The notes beneath the pieces were generated by a model. It made no database searches, was not told the DNA's origin, and worked only from the letters and a program-made list of their open reading frames with translations. This document shows, piece by piece, positions 1-7,959 of a DNA stretch of 34,127 nt. Every line of letters begins with the position of its first letter. Position 1 is the first letter of the stretch. The stretch spans positions 1 through 34,127 of the forward strand of contig JAAYAW010000078.1 in assembly GCA_012719135.1 (NCBI GenBank), given 5' to 3'. The translations under genes were made by a program, and so were the position numbers. This DNA is from Chloroflexota bacterium. Lineage in GTDB: Bacteria; Chloroflexota; Anaerolineae; UBA1429.

Positions 1-69
1 ATAACCGAGGATGTCTATCAGACCCTTCTCACCTCTGTCCCCACACCACAGGAGGAGGGCGTCCGGTGA
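1..69 (+). CDS. IS transposase, C-terminal end only (partial)
   Basis: The reading frame is open from base 1 and ends at TGA 67-69. It encodes the same last 22 residues as the complete transposase at 32819-34069. The rest of the gene lies outside the window on this side. It shows that the SIMPL gene at 198 has an IS directly upstream in the same orientation. Whether this is the same physical copy as the one at the far end cannot be decided from the sequence. Confidence 0.85.
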   Translation: MTEDVYQTLLTSVPTPQEEGVR

Positions 70-120
70 CGCTATCAAATGAGTGAATGACCATCGCTCG
101 GTGACGTTATCATTTGAGTG
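65..120. repeat. IS right end: two subterminal repeat units
   Basis: Read inward from base 120 on the minus strand, two copies of a motif CACTCA-N9-GTCACC occur, starting at 120 and at 85, 35 nt apart. The outer copy (97-120) is a perfect 24-bp inverted match to 32789-32812 at the IS left end. These are probably transposase binding sites. The 77 bases between the IS and the next gene show no convincing promoter. Confidence 0.8.
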
Positions 121-197
121 GACACGGACTGGGAACCCTCGGGCGCCTTGGAACGTCTTTATAGGTGTACGCAGAACACAACGCTCGGAGGATGAAC

Positions 198-953
198 ATG
201 CGAAGGTACAGTTTCGTGGCTATGGGCATCGTTATCGGTTTGTTGGTCCTCGGCGGGCTCTATGCGCTGCCAGGCATCATGGGAGTGGCGGCTCAGACGA
301 CTCCGGTTGCTTCGGCTGTGGCGAGCCTGCCGCGCACGATCACAGTGGTCGGCGAGGGAACCGTTTCCGCCGATCCGGATCAGGCCGTCGCGACCATCGG
401 CGTGGAGACGGTTGGTGACTCGGTTCAGGAGGCGACCGGAGAGTCGGCGGAGATCATGGAAGCTCTGCTCGAAGCGTTTGAGGCCGAAGGCGTCAAGGCG
501 GCCGACATTCGGACCAGCGGCTACAGCGTCTGGACCGACTATGGCTCGCGCGAGCTGATCGCCGGTGAGTCGGCGCCCATCTATCGAGTGAACAACACGG
601 TCACTGTCACGGTGCGCGATCTCGACATCTTGAGCACACTCCTGGATGCGGCCATCGAGAACGGAGCCAACTCGATTCATGGGATCACGTTCTCCATCGA
701 GGACAAAGTGGAGCTGGCCAGTGAGGCGCGCTCTCTGGCTGCAGCCGATGCCAAGGCAAGAGCGGAGGAGCTGGCTGAACTGGTAGGCGTCGAGGTGGGA
801 GACGTGATCAGCGTAAGCGAAGTGATCGGGGCTTCGACCTACCCCGTGATGCGTGAGGCAGCCATGGGGATGGGTGGCGGCGGTGCTGGCCCGATCTCGG
901 CGGGCGAACTCGAGTACACACTGCAGTTGCAGGTGATGTACGAGATCGAGTGA
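198..953 (+). CDS. Secreted SIMPL (DUF541) domain protein
   Basis: The 251-aa product has an N-terminal hydrophobic segment (residues about 6-30) typical of a signal peptide or anchor, then a SIMPL domain from about residue 46. That domain opens with an ITVVGEGTVSADPD-type strand and contains a VNNTVTVTVRD strand and a long alpha segment. SIMPL/YggE-type proteins are periplasmic or surface proteins of unclear biochemical role, some linked to oxidative stress. The start is ATG 198 because GGAGG at 187-191 sits six bases upstream; an in-frame ATG at 192 would abut the ribosome site. An IS ends about 77 bp upstream, so the native promoter may have been displaced. A strong terminator follows the stop, so the gene is probably monocistronic. 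Confidence 0.88.
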   Translation: MRRYSFVAMGIVIGLLVLGGLYALPGIMGVAAQTTPVASAVASLPRTITVVGEGTVSADPDQAVATIGVETVGDSVQEATGESAEIMEALLEAFEAEGVKAADIRTSGYSVWTDYGSRELIAGESAPIYRVNNTVTVTVRDLDILSTLLDAAIENGANSIHGITFSIEDKVELASEARSLAAADAKARAEELAELVGVEVGDVISVSEVIGASTYPVMREAAMGMGGGGAGPISAGELEYTLQLQVMYEIE

Positions 954-971
954 TCGGTAGGCGTATATCGC

Positions 972-1010
972 AGCCGGGGCGCGTAGTCAAACGCGCCCCG
1001 GCTTTCTTCT
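972..1010 (+). terminator. Intrinsic terminator after the SIMPL gene
   Basis: A perfect 12-bp stem (972-983 with 992-1003, mostly G and C) encloses an 8-nt loop and is followed by the T-rich tail TTCTTCT. It lies 18 bases after the SIMPL stop codon. This is one of the two clearest terminators in the window and separates the SIMPL gene from the SDR gene. Confidence 0.92.
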
Positions 1011-1058
1011 GTCCTTCCGGTACAGGACGGCGCCACGCTTCTTTCGTCTCTTCGCTGG

Positions 1059-1088
1059 TTGACGCGTGTCCGCCGGCACGTCTAGAAT
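1059..1088 (+). promoter_or_regulatory. Sigma70-type promoter for the SDR gene
   Basis: TTGACG (1059-1064) and TAGAAT (1083-1088) are separated by 18 bases. The start codon at 1115 lies about 20 bases past the expected transcription start. The preceding terminator supports a fresh transcript here. Confidence 0.7.
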
Positions 1089-1114
1089 CGGCCTATCCAC
1101 GTGAGGAGGCTCTG

Positions 1115-1924
1115 ATGAAAGATGGCAACGAGCTCGCCCGATTGACGGAAGCGGTCAGGGCAGTGCCCAGCCTCTTCCGGCTCGATGAACGCGCGGCGCT
1201 GGTCGTCGGGGGCACCAAGGGGCTGGGGAGGGCGATGGCTCTGGCCCTCGCTGCCGCCGGGGCGGACGTGTGCGTGGCCAGCAGGGGTCCCGAAGGCTTG
1301 GAGGAGACGGCCCAGGCGATCTGTGAGCTTGGCCGCCGGGGAACCGCCTATGCGGCCGATGCCACCGTGGAAGCCGACGTAATGGGGCTCATGCAGCACA
1401 TGAGCGGTACCTACGGGCGGGTGGATATCCTGGTGAACAGCCAGGGGATCGTTCACCTGCAGCCGATCATCGATTTCGATGCCGATGCCTGGCAGCGGGT
1501 GATTGACGTCAACCTCAGGTCGGTATTCCTGTGCTGCAAGCATGCCGCCCGTCTGATGCTCGCGCAAGGCAGGGGCAGGATCATCAATGTCTCTTCGGTG
1601 CGCGGGTTCCAGGGGCGAGCCCAGGACGCGGCCTATGCCCCAAGCAAGGGCGCCGTCAACCAGCTGACACGCTCGCTCGCGATAGAGTGGGGTCCGCGGG
1701 GCCTAAACGTCAACGGACTGGCGCCGGTGTTTACCCGCACGGCCATGGCGGCCCCCATGCTGGATGATCCGAACACCAGGGCCTGGATACTGAGCCGTAT
1801 CGCCATGAAGCGTCCCGGCGAGCTTGAGGACCTGTTCGGCCCCGTCGTGTTCCTCGCTTCAGACGCATCGGACTTTGTCAACGGGCATATCCTGGCCGTC
1901 GACGGGGGCTGGCTGGCGACCTGA
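1115..1924 (+). CDS. Short-chain dehydrogenase/reductase (SDR)
   Basis: The 269-aa product is a classical SDR. The NAD(P)-binding glycine motif is GGTKGLG at residues 32-38. The structural NNAG motif appears as NSQG near 108-111. The catalytic set is Asn133, Ser161, Tyr174 and Lys178 (YAPSK), and the C-terminus has the usual VNGHILAVDGG stretch. The fold is that of FabG and gluconate 5-dehydrogenase, and the likely reaction is reversible NAD(P)-dependent alcohol/ketone oxidoreduction in the cytoplasm. The substrate cannot be told. ATG 1115 is chosen because GAGGAG lies seven to eight bases upstream and the longer frame would run back through the promoter. It converges on the GH4 gene, leaving about 100 bp without a clear terminator. 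Confidence 0.9.
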   Translation: MKDGNELARLTEAVRAVPSLFRLDERAALVVGGTKGLGRAMALALAAAGADVCVASRGPEGLEETAQAICELGRRGTAYAADATVEADVMGLMQHMSGTYGRVDILVNSQGIVHLQPIIDFDADAWQRVIDVNLRSVFLCCKHAARLMLAQGRGRIINVSSVRGFQGRAQDAAYAPSKGAVNQLTRSLAIEWGPRGLNVNGLAPVFTRTAMAAPMLDDPNTRAWILSRIAMKRPGELEDLFGPVVFLASDASDFVNGHILAVDGGWLAT

Positions 1925-2026
1925 ACGGCAAGCGCTGTGCATACGGGGGGCCGGCCTGGCTGCGGTCGCTTCCTCGGCGCGGTGGGGCCGATCCGTGGAG
2001 GCCGCCCATCTGGGCGCTCGTCGGGC

Positions 2027-3448
2027 CTATCCCGCAGCGAGGCTCGGAGGGCCGCCATCCCCGGCTGGCCGAACCAGGCGGAGAGCGCCCTGATTGGGCT
2101 GTGCGATATCCGGCCATGTCGCTCCGGACCCGTTGAACTGCGGCAGCCAGGGAGACAGTGCCTCGAACATCTCGTCGGCCATGGCCCAGATCTCATCGGG
2201 TGAGCAGACGGCAGCCGTGAGCGGGTCGTGAAGTAACGCCAGCTTGACCAGCTCGCGATCGCCTGTCAGTGCGGCCTGTACCGCCATCTGCTGAACGTTG
2301 ATGCTCGCCCGGCAGGTGGCCGCGCACGGCTCGGGCAGAGGACCCACAAAGGCGGGATGGATGCCGTTGCGGTCGACGTAGGCCGGGATCTCGACGGTGC
2401 AGCCATCGGGCAGGTTGCTGATCAACCCGTGGTTTTCCACGTTCAGGTGCCCCCGGTAGATCCGGCCCGTCTCCAGCGCCTCTATGATGTACGAGCCGTG
2501 CTCGGTCGAGCGATCACCCATGCGTATGTGCTCGATCTCCCCGCTCATCCACTTGGGGTACATTTCCCGGTAGATGTCGGCCTGGGAGCGGCAATGGTTC
2601 AGGTAGCCCGCGGTAGGCCCATCGATCCAGACATCGGGATGGATCCATCTGGCCAGCTCGGAAGGGCGCTTGCGGTACCAAGGTACGTACTCCGACAGGT
2701 GCCCGTTGGATTCGGTGGAGAAATAACCAAAGCGCTTGAGGATATCCAAGCGCACAGGCTCGTGGGGTGCGATTTCCGGGTTGCGGGATATGGCCTCGTA
2801 CAGGAGAGGAAGCATATCCTTGCCCCGGTGGGTGACCTGGATGTACCAAGTCTGATGGTTGATCCCAGCGCAGACATAGTCGACCTCTTCTGCCGGAAGG
2901 CCCAGGGCCTTGGCGATCAGTTCGTGCCCTCCCTGGACTCCGTGGCACAAGCCCACGTAGAACACCCCTCCTGCTCGGCGCACGGCCCAGGAGTTCATGG
3001 CCATGGGATTCGAGTAGTTCAGGAGTAGAGCGTGGGGAGCCACGTCCCGCATGTCTCGCGCGATGTCGAGCAATACGGGTATGGTGCGCAGTGCGTAAAA
3101 GACGCCTCCAGGACCTAACGTGTCGCCCACGCACTGATCCACGCCGTACTTGAGCGGTATTTCCACGTCGTATCCAAAGGCCTCGAGTCCGCCAACCCGC
3201 GCCGTACAGAACACATAGTCGGCTCCGGCGATGGCCTCGCGCTGGTTTGTCGTCGGCACGATGCGTGCGCTGAGCTCGTTATCGGAGATGAGCTTACGGC
3301 TCAGGTTGGTCACCATTTCGAGGTTCTCAGCGCTGATGTCCATGAACCAGAACTCGGTATCGCGCAACTCCTCAACGGCCAGGATGTCCATCATCAAACG
3401 ACGAGTGAATCCGATGCTCCCTGCGCCGATCATCGCGATCTTGATCAT
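2027..3448 (-). CDS. Glycoside hydrolase family 4 (alpha-glucosidase/alpha-galactosidase type)
   Basis: The 473-aa protein matches GH4, enzymes that use NAD and a divalent metal through an oxidation-elimination mechanism rather than two acidic residues. Visible features are the Rossmann motif GAGSIGF (8-14), NYSNPM (144-149), the metal-binding GLCHG with Cys168 and His169, and GINH with His198. Length fits the family (about 430-480 aa). Closest in style to the MelA/AglA branch, so the likely substrates are alpha-galactosides or alpha-glucosides. AGGGATGA precedes the ATG. It lies 97 bp downstream of the URO-D-like gene on the same strand, so the two may be co-transcribed. No transporter is adjacent. 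Confidence 0.9.
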   Translation of the reverse strand: MIKIAMIGAGSIGFTRRLMMDILAVEELRDTEFWFMDISAENLEMVTNLSRKLISDNELSARIVPTTNQREAIAGADYVFCTARVGGLEAFGYDVEIPLKYGVDQCVGDTLGPGGVFYALRTIPVLLDIARDMRDVAPHALLLNYSNPMAMNSWAVRRAGGVFYVGLCHGVQGGHELIAKALGLPAEEVDYVCAGINHQTWYIQVTHRGKDMLPLLYEAISRNPEIAPHEPVRLDILKRFGYFSTESNGHLSEYVPWYRKRPSELARWIHPDVWIDGPTAGYLNHCRSQADIYREMYPKWMSGEIEHIRMGDRSTEHGSYIIEALETGRIYRGHLNVENHGLISNLPDGCTVEIPAYVDRNGIHPAFVGPLPEPCAATCRASINVQQMAVQAALTGDRELVKLALLHDPLTAAVCSPDEIWAMADEMFEALSPWLPQFNGSGATWPDIAQPNQGALRLVRPAGDGGPPSLAAG

Positions 3449-3545
3449 GTTTACTCATCCCTCAGCACTGGGGCGGTTTGAGCGGCCACGTGAGCGAGTA
3501 TAGGTGTGCCCGGCTGCAATGGCAACGGCGTACGTCAAGACGACG

Positions 3546-4637
3546 CTAGCAGCCGGACCACTGCCTCCCCGTGCACCAGCGCTCTACGCGCTGAAGAAGA
3601 GACAACCCGGCTTCGCGAGAGGGCACGCCCTGTACGCTGATAAAGAGGCCGCGTGCCGAGAGTGTTTCCAGCACCTGCTCGACTTCAGGATACGTGCATA
3701 TCACTTCCACGCCTTTGCCGGCGGCTTGAATCCGGCGATAGACGTCTACCCAGCGCGCATAGCCCTCGTTTCCAGCCCCGCACACCCACTGAACAGCATC
3801 CAGTGCGGAGATGCTCAGGATCGCGTCCAGATGTCGGAGTGCCCCGGGACCATCGAGATGGTATATGGAGCGTGAGAGGAACTGACACTCACGAGCCAAA
3901 CCCGGGAGGAAAAAGCGCTCGAACATGGCCGGCGAGATCATGCAAGAGAAGTCGTTCGATGGCACGTAGTAGCGCTCATCTGAGATGAGTGGGAGCCATG
4001 TACTGATCGGCTGGCCTGCGTCGCGGAGCTTGCGGAAGAACACCTCATAGATAAGCGCATAGTCCGCCTCGCCGCGGGAAAGCATCTGCAGGACGCGGTC
4101 GGGATCCGTGATCAAGTCCATCGCCAGGTTCGAGGGATCTCGAAGCGCAGCCAGCCAGTCACCTCCCGGATGCCAATCCGTCATGCCGGTGATGAACACG
4201 CCGCGCCCGGCTTCGAGGAACGCGTCAGTCAGTTCGTGTAGCTTGGCGAGGTAAGGGCTCTTTGTGTCGAGCTGAACACCATCCATCTGATCCCAGCTCT
4301 GGAGCACCGGATCAGTCCAGGCGGTGGTCTCGCCAAAGTGCAGGGGACATCCATAGAAAGTGGAAAAGACCTCCGGGCCCAGGTTCGGCATCGCGACGGG
4401 TAGAGTGTCGCCCAGGTACAGCTGGTTGCTTAGGCTCGCCAGTACGGACTGCGCTTGGTACGCGGGATCGAGCCAGCGATCCCGTAAGGATTCGTGCGCC
4501 GAGGGGGGTACGGGTACGTGCTCCTCCTTCGGCTTGGCCAGCGGGAACTGGACCACAGGCCTGTCCACGATTTCGCGCTCCCAGAACGCCTCTATGCGGT
4601 GCCGGGTCTGTTCGTAGTCGGGCTTTAGGCGGAACAT
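3546..4637 (-). CDS. Uroporphyrinogen decarboxylase-like protein
   Basis: The 363-aa protein resembles the URO-D/methylcobamide:CoM methyltransferase-like TIM-barrel superfamily. Supporting segments include SNDFSCMISPAMFERFFLP, the YHLDGPGALRHLD strand and a C-terminal VEQVLETLSARGLF segment, all typical of catabolic-cluster URO-D-like proteins. True HemE has an N-terminal RQAGR-type arginine motif that is not seen here, so haem synthesis is unlikely. A role in methyl transfer or in catabolism beside the GH4 enzyme is possible but unproven. CAGGAG lies seven bases before the ATG. No terminator is seen between it and the GH4 gene. Confidence 0.75.
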   Translation of the reverse strand: MFRLKPDYEQTRHRIEAFWEREIVDRPVVQFPLAKPKEEHVPVPPSAHESLRDRWLDPAYQAQSVLASLSNQLYLGDTLPVAMPNLGPEVFSTFYGCPLHFGETTAWTDPVLQSWDQMDGVQLDTKSPYLAKLHELTDAFLEAGRGVFITGMTDWHPGGDWLAALRDPSNLAMDLITDPDRVLQMLSRGEADYALIYEVFFRKLRDAGQPISTWLPLISDERYYVPSNDFSCMISPAMFERFFLPGLARECQFLSRSIYHLDGPGALRHLDAILSISALDAVQWVCGAGNEGYARWVDVYRRIQAAGKGVEVICTYPEVEQVLETLSARGLFISVQGVPSREAGLSLLQRVERWCTGRQWSGC

Positions 4638-4725
4638 GGTGTGCTCCTGTCAGGGGATGGGTCGTTGCCAGCATAGCCGCTCTTGGCCAGGCGGGCGAGT
4701 GAATGAGGAGGTTGCATCCCCGGTA

Positions 4726-4754
4726 TCGACAGTCCCCAAGGGTTGGGCTATCAT
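4726..4754 (+). promoter_or_regulatory. Likely promoter for scpA
   Basis: TCGACA (4726-4731) and TATCAT (4749-4754) are exactly 17 bases apart. The scpA start at 4780 lies about 20 bases past the expected transcription start. The box sequences are good but not perfect. Confidence 0.55.
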
Positions 4755-4779
4755 GTGATCTACCACACCGGGGGAGTGC

Positions 4780-5541
4780 ATGAGCCCGTACCAGGTTGAG
4801 CTCGAAGTCTATCAGGGGCCGCTGGATCTTCTTCTTCGGCTGATCGAGCGGGAGGAACTGGATATCACCGCGGTCTCTCTGGCGCTGGTGACCGACCAGT
4901 ATCTCGCGTACCTGGCTACCATCCGCGAGCGATCGGCGGCTCAGTTGGCGGACTTTCTGCAGGTAGCGGGACGCCTGCTGGTGATAAAGTCCCGCGTGCT
5001 GTTGCCTCGCCCGGATGATGATCTCGCCGATGATGACCAACTCGAGAGCGAGGACGATCTGGTAGCCCAGCTGCGGGAGTACAAGCGGTTCAAGCAGACC
5101 GCCTCCGTTCTGCGTGAGATCGAGGAACGCGGACGAAAGGCCTATTCACGGGCCGTGCCGGCGCCGAAACTGGAGCCTCGCCTGAGGCCCGGCGACGTGA
5201 GTGTGGACGAGTTGGTGTCCGCATTACAGCAACTCCTGGATGCCCAGCCCGACACCAAGCCCGTGGATGGCGTCGTCTCGCCCATCAGTGTACATATCGG
5301 CGACTGCATCGCGCGGATCCTGGATCGTGTGCAGCGCTACCCCCGTGCGCGTTTTAGCACGCTGTTACGCTCGGCCCGCAGCCGGCTGGAGATCATCGTG
5401 ACCTTTCTGGCTCTGCTGGAGTTGATCAAGCAACAGCGCGTACGTGCTACCCAGGAGAGGTCTTTTGGGGAAGTCTATCTGGAGATGCGCGAACCCGATG
5501 AAGGGTTTGAGAACGAGGTCGAGACGATCTATGAGCCCTGA
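4780..5541 (+). CDS. scpA: Segregation and condensation protein A
   Basis: The 253-aa product is a kleisin, the subunit that bridges the SMC ATPase heads and, with ScpB, forms the chromosome-organising condensin complex. The N-terminal signature YQVELEVYQGPLDLLLRLI and the following EELDITAVSL are diagnostic. A long acidic/charged middle (residues about 80-150) precedes a C-terminal winged helix (about 165-250) that binds the SMC head. Length is normal. scpB, usually next door, is absent here. The 3' end overlaps the convergent helicase pseudogene by 13 bp. The GGGGGAG before the ATG is the ribosome site. Confidence 0.95.
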   Translation: MSPYQVELEVYQGPLDLLLRLIEREELDITAVSLALVTDQYLAYLATIRERSAAQLADFLQVAGRLLVIKSRVLLPRPDDDLADDDQLESEDDLVAQLREYKRFKQTASVLREIEERGRKAYSRAVPAPKLEPRLRPGDVSVDELVSALQQLLDAQPDTKPVDGVVSPISVHIGDCIARILDRVQRYPRARFSTLLRSARSRLEIIVTFLALLELIKQQRVRATQERSFGEVYLEMREPDEGFENEVETIYEP

Positions 5542-7818
5542 TCGCTCAGCAAGCGTCGCAGGATCCAGATAGACGCGGCCTTGTCGAGAGGATCGTTGTT
5601 GTTGGCGCACTTGGGTGACTGGATGCAAGAAGGGCAACCCTCGGTACAAGGGCATTCGGTCACGAGTCTCAGCGTACTCTCCCATAGGTCACGCAGGATC
5701 TCAAAGCCCTTCTCCGCGATTTCCACTCCCCCGGCGTGAGCGTCGTACACGAATACCTGAGGTGCTCGCGTATCAGGATGCACAAGCGTGGATACGCCAC
5801 CGATGTCGTTTCTGTCGCACATGGCATATAGAGGTAGCATGGCGATGATCGCGTGTTCCACCGCGTGAATCCCGCCCGCTAGGTCGAGCCCCTGGCTCGC
5901 GATCTCCCGCGGGAGCGAGCCTGGCAGGCCGAACCAGAGCGCCTGTGTCTCGTAGGACTGCAGAGGTAGCTCCAGGCTCTCCTCACCCTGAACCGTTCCG
6001 GTGAACTGCTCATGCCGGCGGTATCCCGTTACCTGCGCCGTCACGCGCACCCGCCCCAGGAACACGGGCGCGGTCAGATCTGTCCGTGACCGTTCCGATC
6101 GGATGACCTGGGCCTGGTTATCTTCGATGGGCTCGGTGTAGTAGGTCGCGTCCGTGGGGAGCGCCCACACCGGGCAATGGACGATGTCCATCTCAGAGAT
6201 CAAGTGCAGGCGCCCCTGGTGAAGATGGATCGCCCCCGGGTGCACCCGAAAGAAGGCAGAGGTGGCATCCAGTTCCTCCAGCCCCCGGCCATTGTGCGAA
6301 GAATCCAGCAGCACAAAGGGCGAGCCATCTGCCCTCCGGAGACTGACGCGATCATGCGGGCGCCCCTCCCACGGGTAGACCCAGCGCGAATCACGTGTCT
6401 CCAGCAGGCTCTGGCTCACCAGCTGATCTCGCACGGCCTCCATGCCGAGGCCAAAGAGCACTTGGTCGTGCTCAGTCAGCGGGGCCTCGTAGGCAGCGCA
6501 CAACAGATGTGCGCAAAGCAGGTGGGGATTCGAGGGATGTACCAGCACATGCTCCGGCGGGCGCTGGAACAGCGCCTCCGGGTGCCTCATAAAGTACTGG
6601 TCCAGCGGGTTGGTGTAGGCCAGCAGGACCGTCAGTGAGTCCCGAGTGCCCCTGCCCGCGCGGCCGGCCTGCTGCCACAGGCTGGCAATCGTGCCCGGGA
6701 AGCCCACCAGCGGGGTGGCGGCGAGTTGGCCTACATCGATCCCAAGCTCCAGGGCATTCGTGGCCGCCACTGCCAGCAGATCGCCCGAGGCGAGGCGGCT
6801 CTCGATGCGTCGCCGATCGGCGGGTAGGTATCCGGCCCGATAGGGCGCGATCCGGCCGGCCAAGTCCGAGCTCTCTGGCGACATTTCTCTGGGCATGCAG
6901 GCATATCAGCTCCGCAAGACGGCGAGCACGCACAAAGGCGATGGTGCGGATGCCGCTCTGGACCAGAGTGGCCAGTAAGTTGCCCGCCTCGGCGTTGGTG
7001 CTATGACGGATGCCGCGAGCGGGATCCGTCACCGGAGGATTCCAGAGCACGAACCGGCGCCGCCCGGAGGGCGATCCGTCGTCATCTATCGTGGTTGCCG
7101 GGGCGCCGACGAGCCGTTCGGCGTGTTCGCGCCCGTTGGCCACGGTAGCGGAACAGAGGACGAACCGAGGCTCTGCGCCGTACTGCTCCGCCAGGCGACG
7201 TAGCCGCCTAATCAGCAGGGCCACGTAGGATCCGAACACTCCCCGATAGATATGGATCTCATCCAGGACAATGTAGGCCAGGTGTCGCAGGAATGTGGCC
7301 CAGGAAGTGTGATTAGGCAACATCGCGGCATGGAGCATGTCTGGATTGGACAGAATGATCGCCGCGTGCCGCCGCAGCCGCGTCCGCACGGGGGGGGCGG
7401 TGTCACCGTCATAGACGCCGAAGCGCAGGTCGGCTATGCGGCTGCCATCGATCAGACCGCCCAGGGCCCGCGCCTGGTCCTGAGCCAGCGCCTTGGTGGG
7501 ATAGATGTACAGCGCACGGGACATGGGGTCGGCCAGAAGCGCTTCGAGGGTGGCAAGGTTGTAGCAGAGTGTCTTGCCGCTGGCCGCTCCTGTCGAGATG
7601 AGCACGTGTTCGCCGGAGCGAATGGCGTCAAGGGCGGCCGCCTGGTGAGCGTAGAGCGGGAGCAGCCCGTGCCGAGTCAGAATGCTCTGGAGCGCTTGCG
7701 GCAGGGGACGGCTGAGCTCTCCGTAGCGCGCCTCACGAGCGGCGATCACCTCTATGTGACAGATCCGTCATTGATACTCGGGCAGATCCTGGAGGCGGGC
7801 GAGGGTCTCCTCGATCAC
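5529..7818 (-). pseudogene. DEAD/DEAH-box helicase with DUF1998 (MrfA/YprA-like), broken twice
   Basis: Two adjacent frames together make one SF2 helicase of about 760 codons, the length of B. subtilis MrfA (YprA), a DNA-repair helicase. The first part has the Walker A STGAASGKT, the DEIH box and the SAT motif. The second has the motif VI region WQQAGRAGRG and the DUF1998 end with the Cys cluster CPCTEGCPSCIQSPKC. The frame changes by +1 near 6885-6896; removing one C from the CCC run opposite 6891-6893 restores a normal reading (HAREMSPESSDLAGR). Upstream, a likely GTG start at 7818 reads 16 sensible codons to an in-frame TGA at 7770-7768, then continues in the same frame. A restart at GTG 7749 is possible but would not fix the frameshift. 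The gene is probably inactive, unless the frameshift is a base-call or assembly error. Confidence 0.85.
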
Positions 7819-7865
7819 CGGTGGCGCCCCTGGCGAGCGCTATGCGCCTGGCACTTAAGGTTCGC

Positions 7866-7894
7866 TTGGCACAGCACGCCCGGGCGCATAGAAT
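7866..7894 (+). promoter_or_regulatory. Sigma70-type promoter for rfbB
   Basis: TTGGCA (7866-7871) and TAGAAT (7889-7894) are 17 bases apart. The expected start of transcription is near 7901, giving a leader of about 59 nt before rfbB. The same TAGAAT box is used in the SDR promoter. Confidence 0.72.
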
Positions 7895-7959
7895 CCGGTG
7901 GAAAGCACCCCTGCAGGTGGTTGCCAGGGGCACACTCTGCCACCGAAGAGAGGCTATTG

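Larger units (their letters stand above)
1..127. repeat. 127-bp terminal repeat of the window (left copy)
   Basis: Bases 1-127 are identical to 34001-34127. They hold the last 23 codons of the IS transposase including its stop, plus the right end of the IS. Because 127 is a common maximum k-mer length in short-read assembly, the identity most simply reflects an assembly-graph overlap at a repeated IS rather than a biological repeat of this size. It would also be seen if the sequence were truly circular (34,000 bp unit). Confidence 0.95.

Noticed and set aside
7252-7959. Long upstream extension of the rfbB frame over the helicase 5' region
   Set aside because: It is antisense to helicase coding sequence; the rfbB promoter and ribosome site lie just before ATG 7960.
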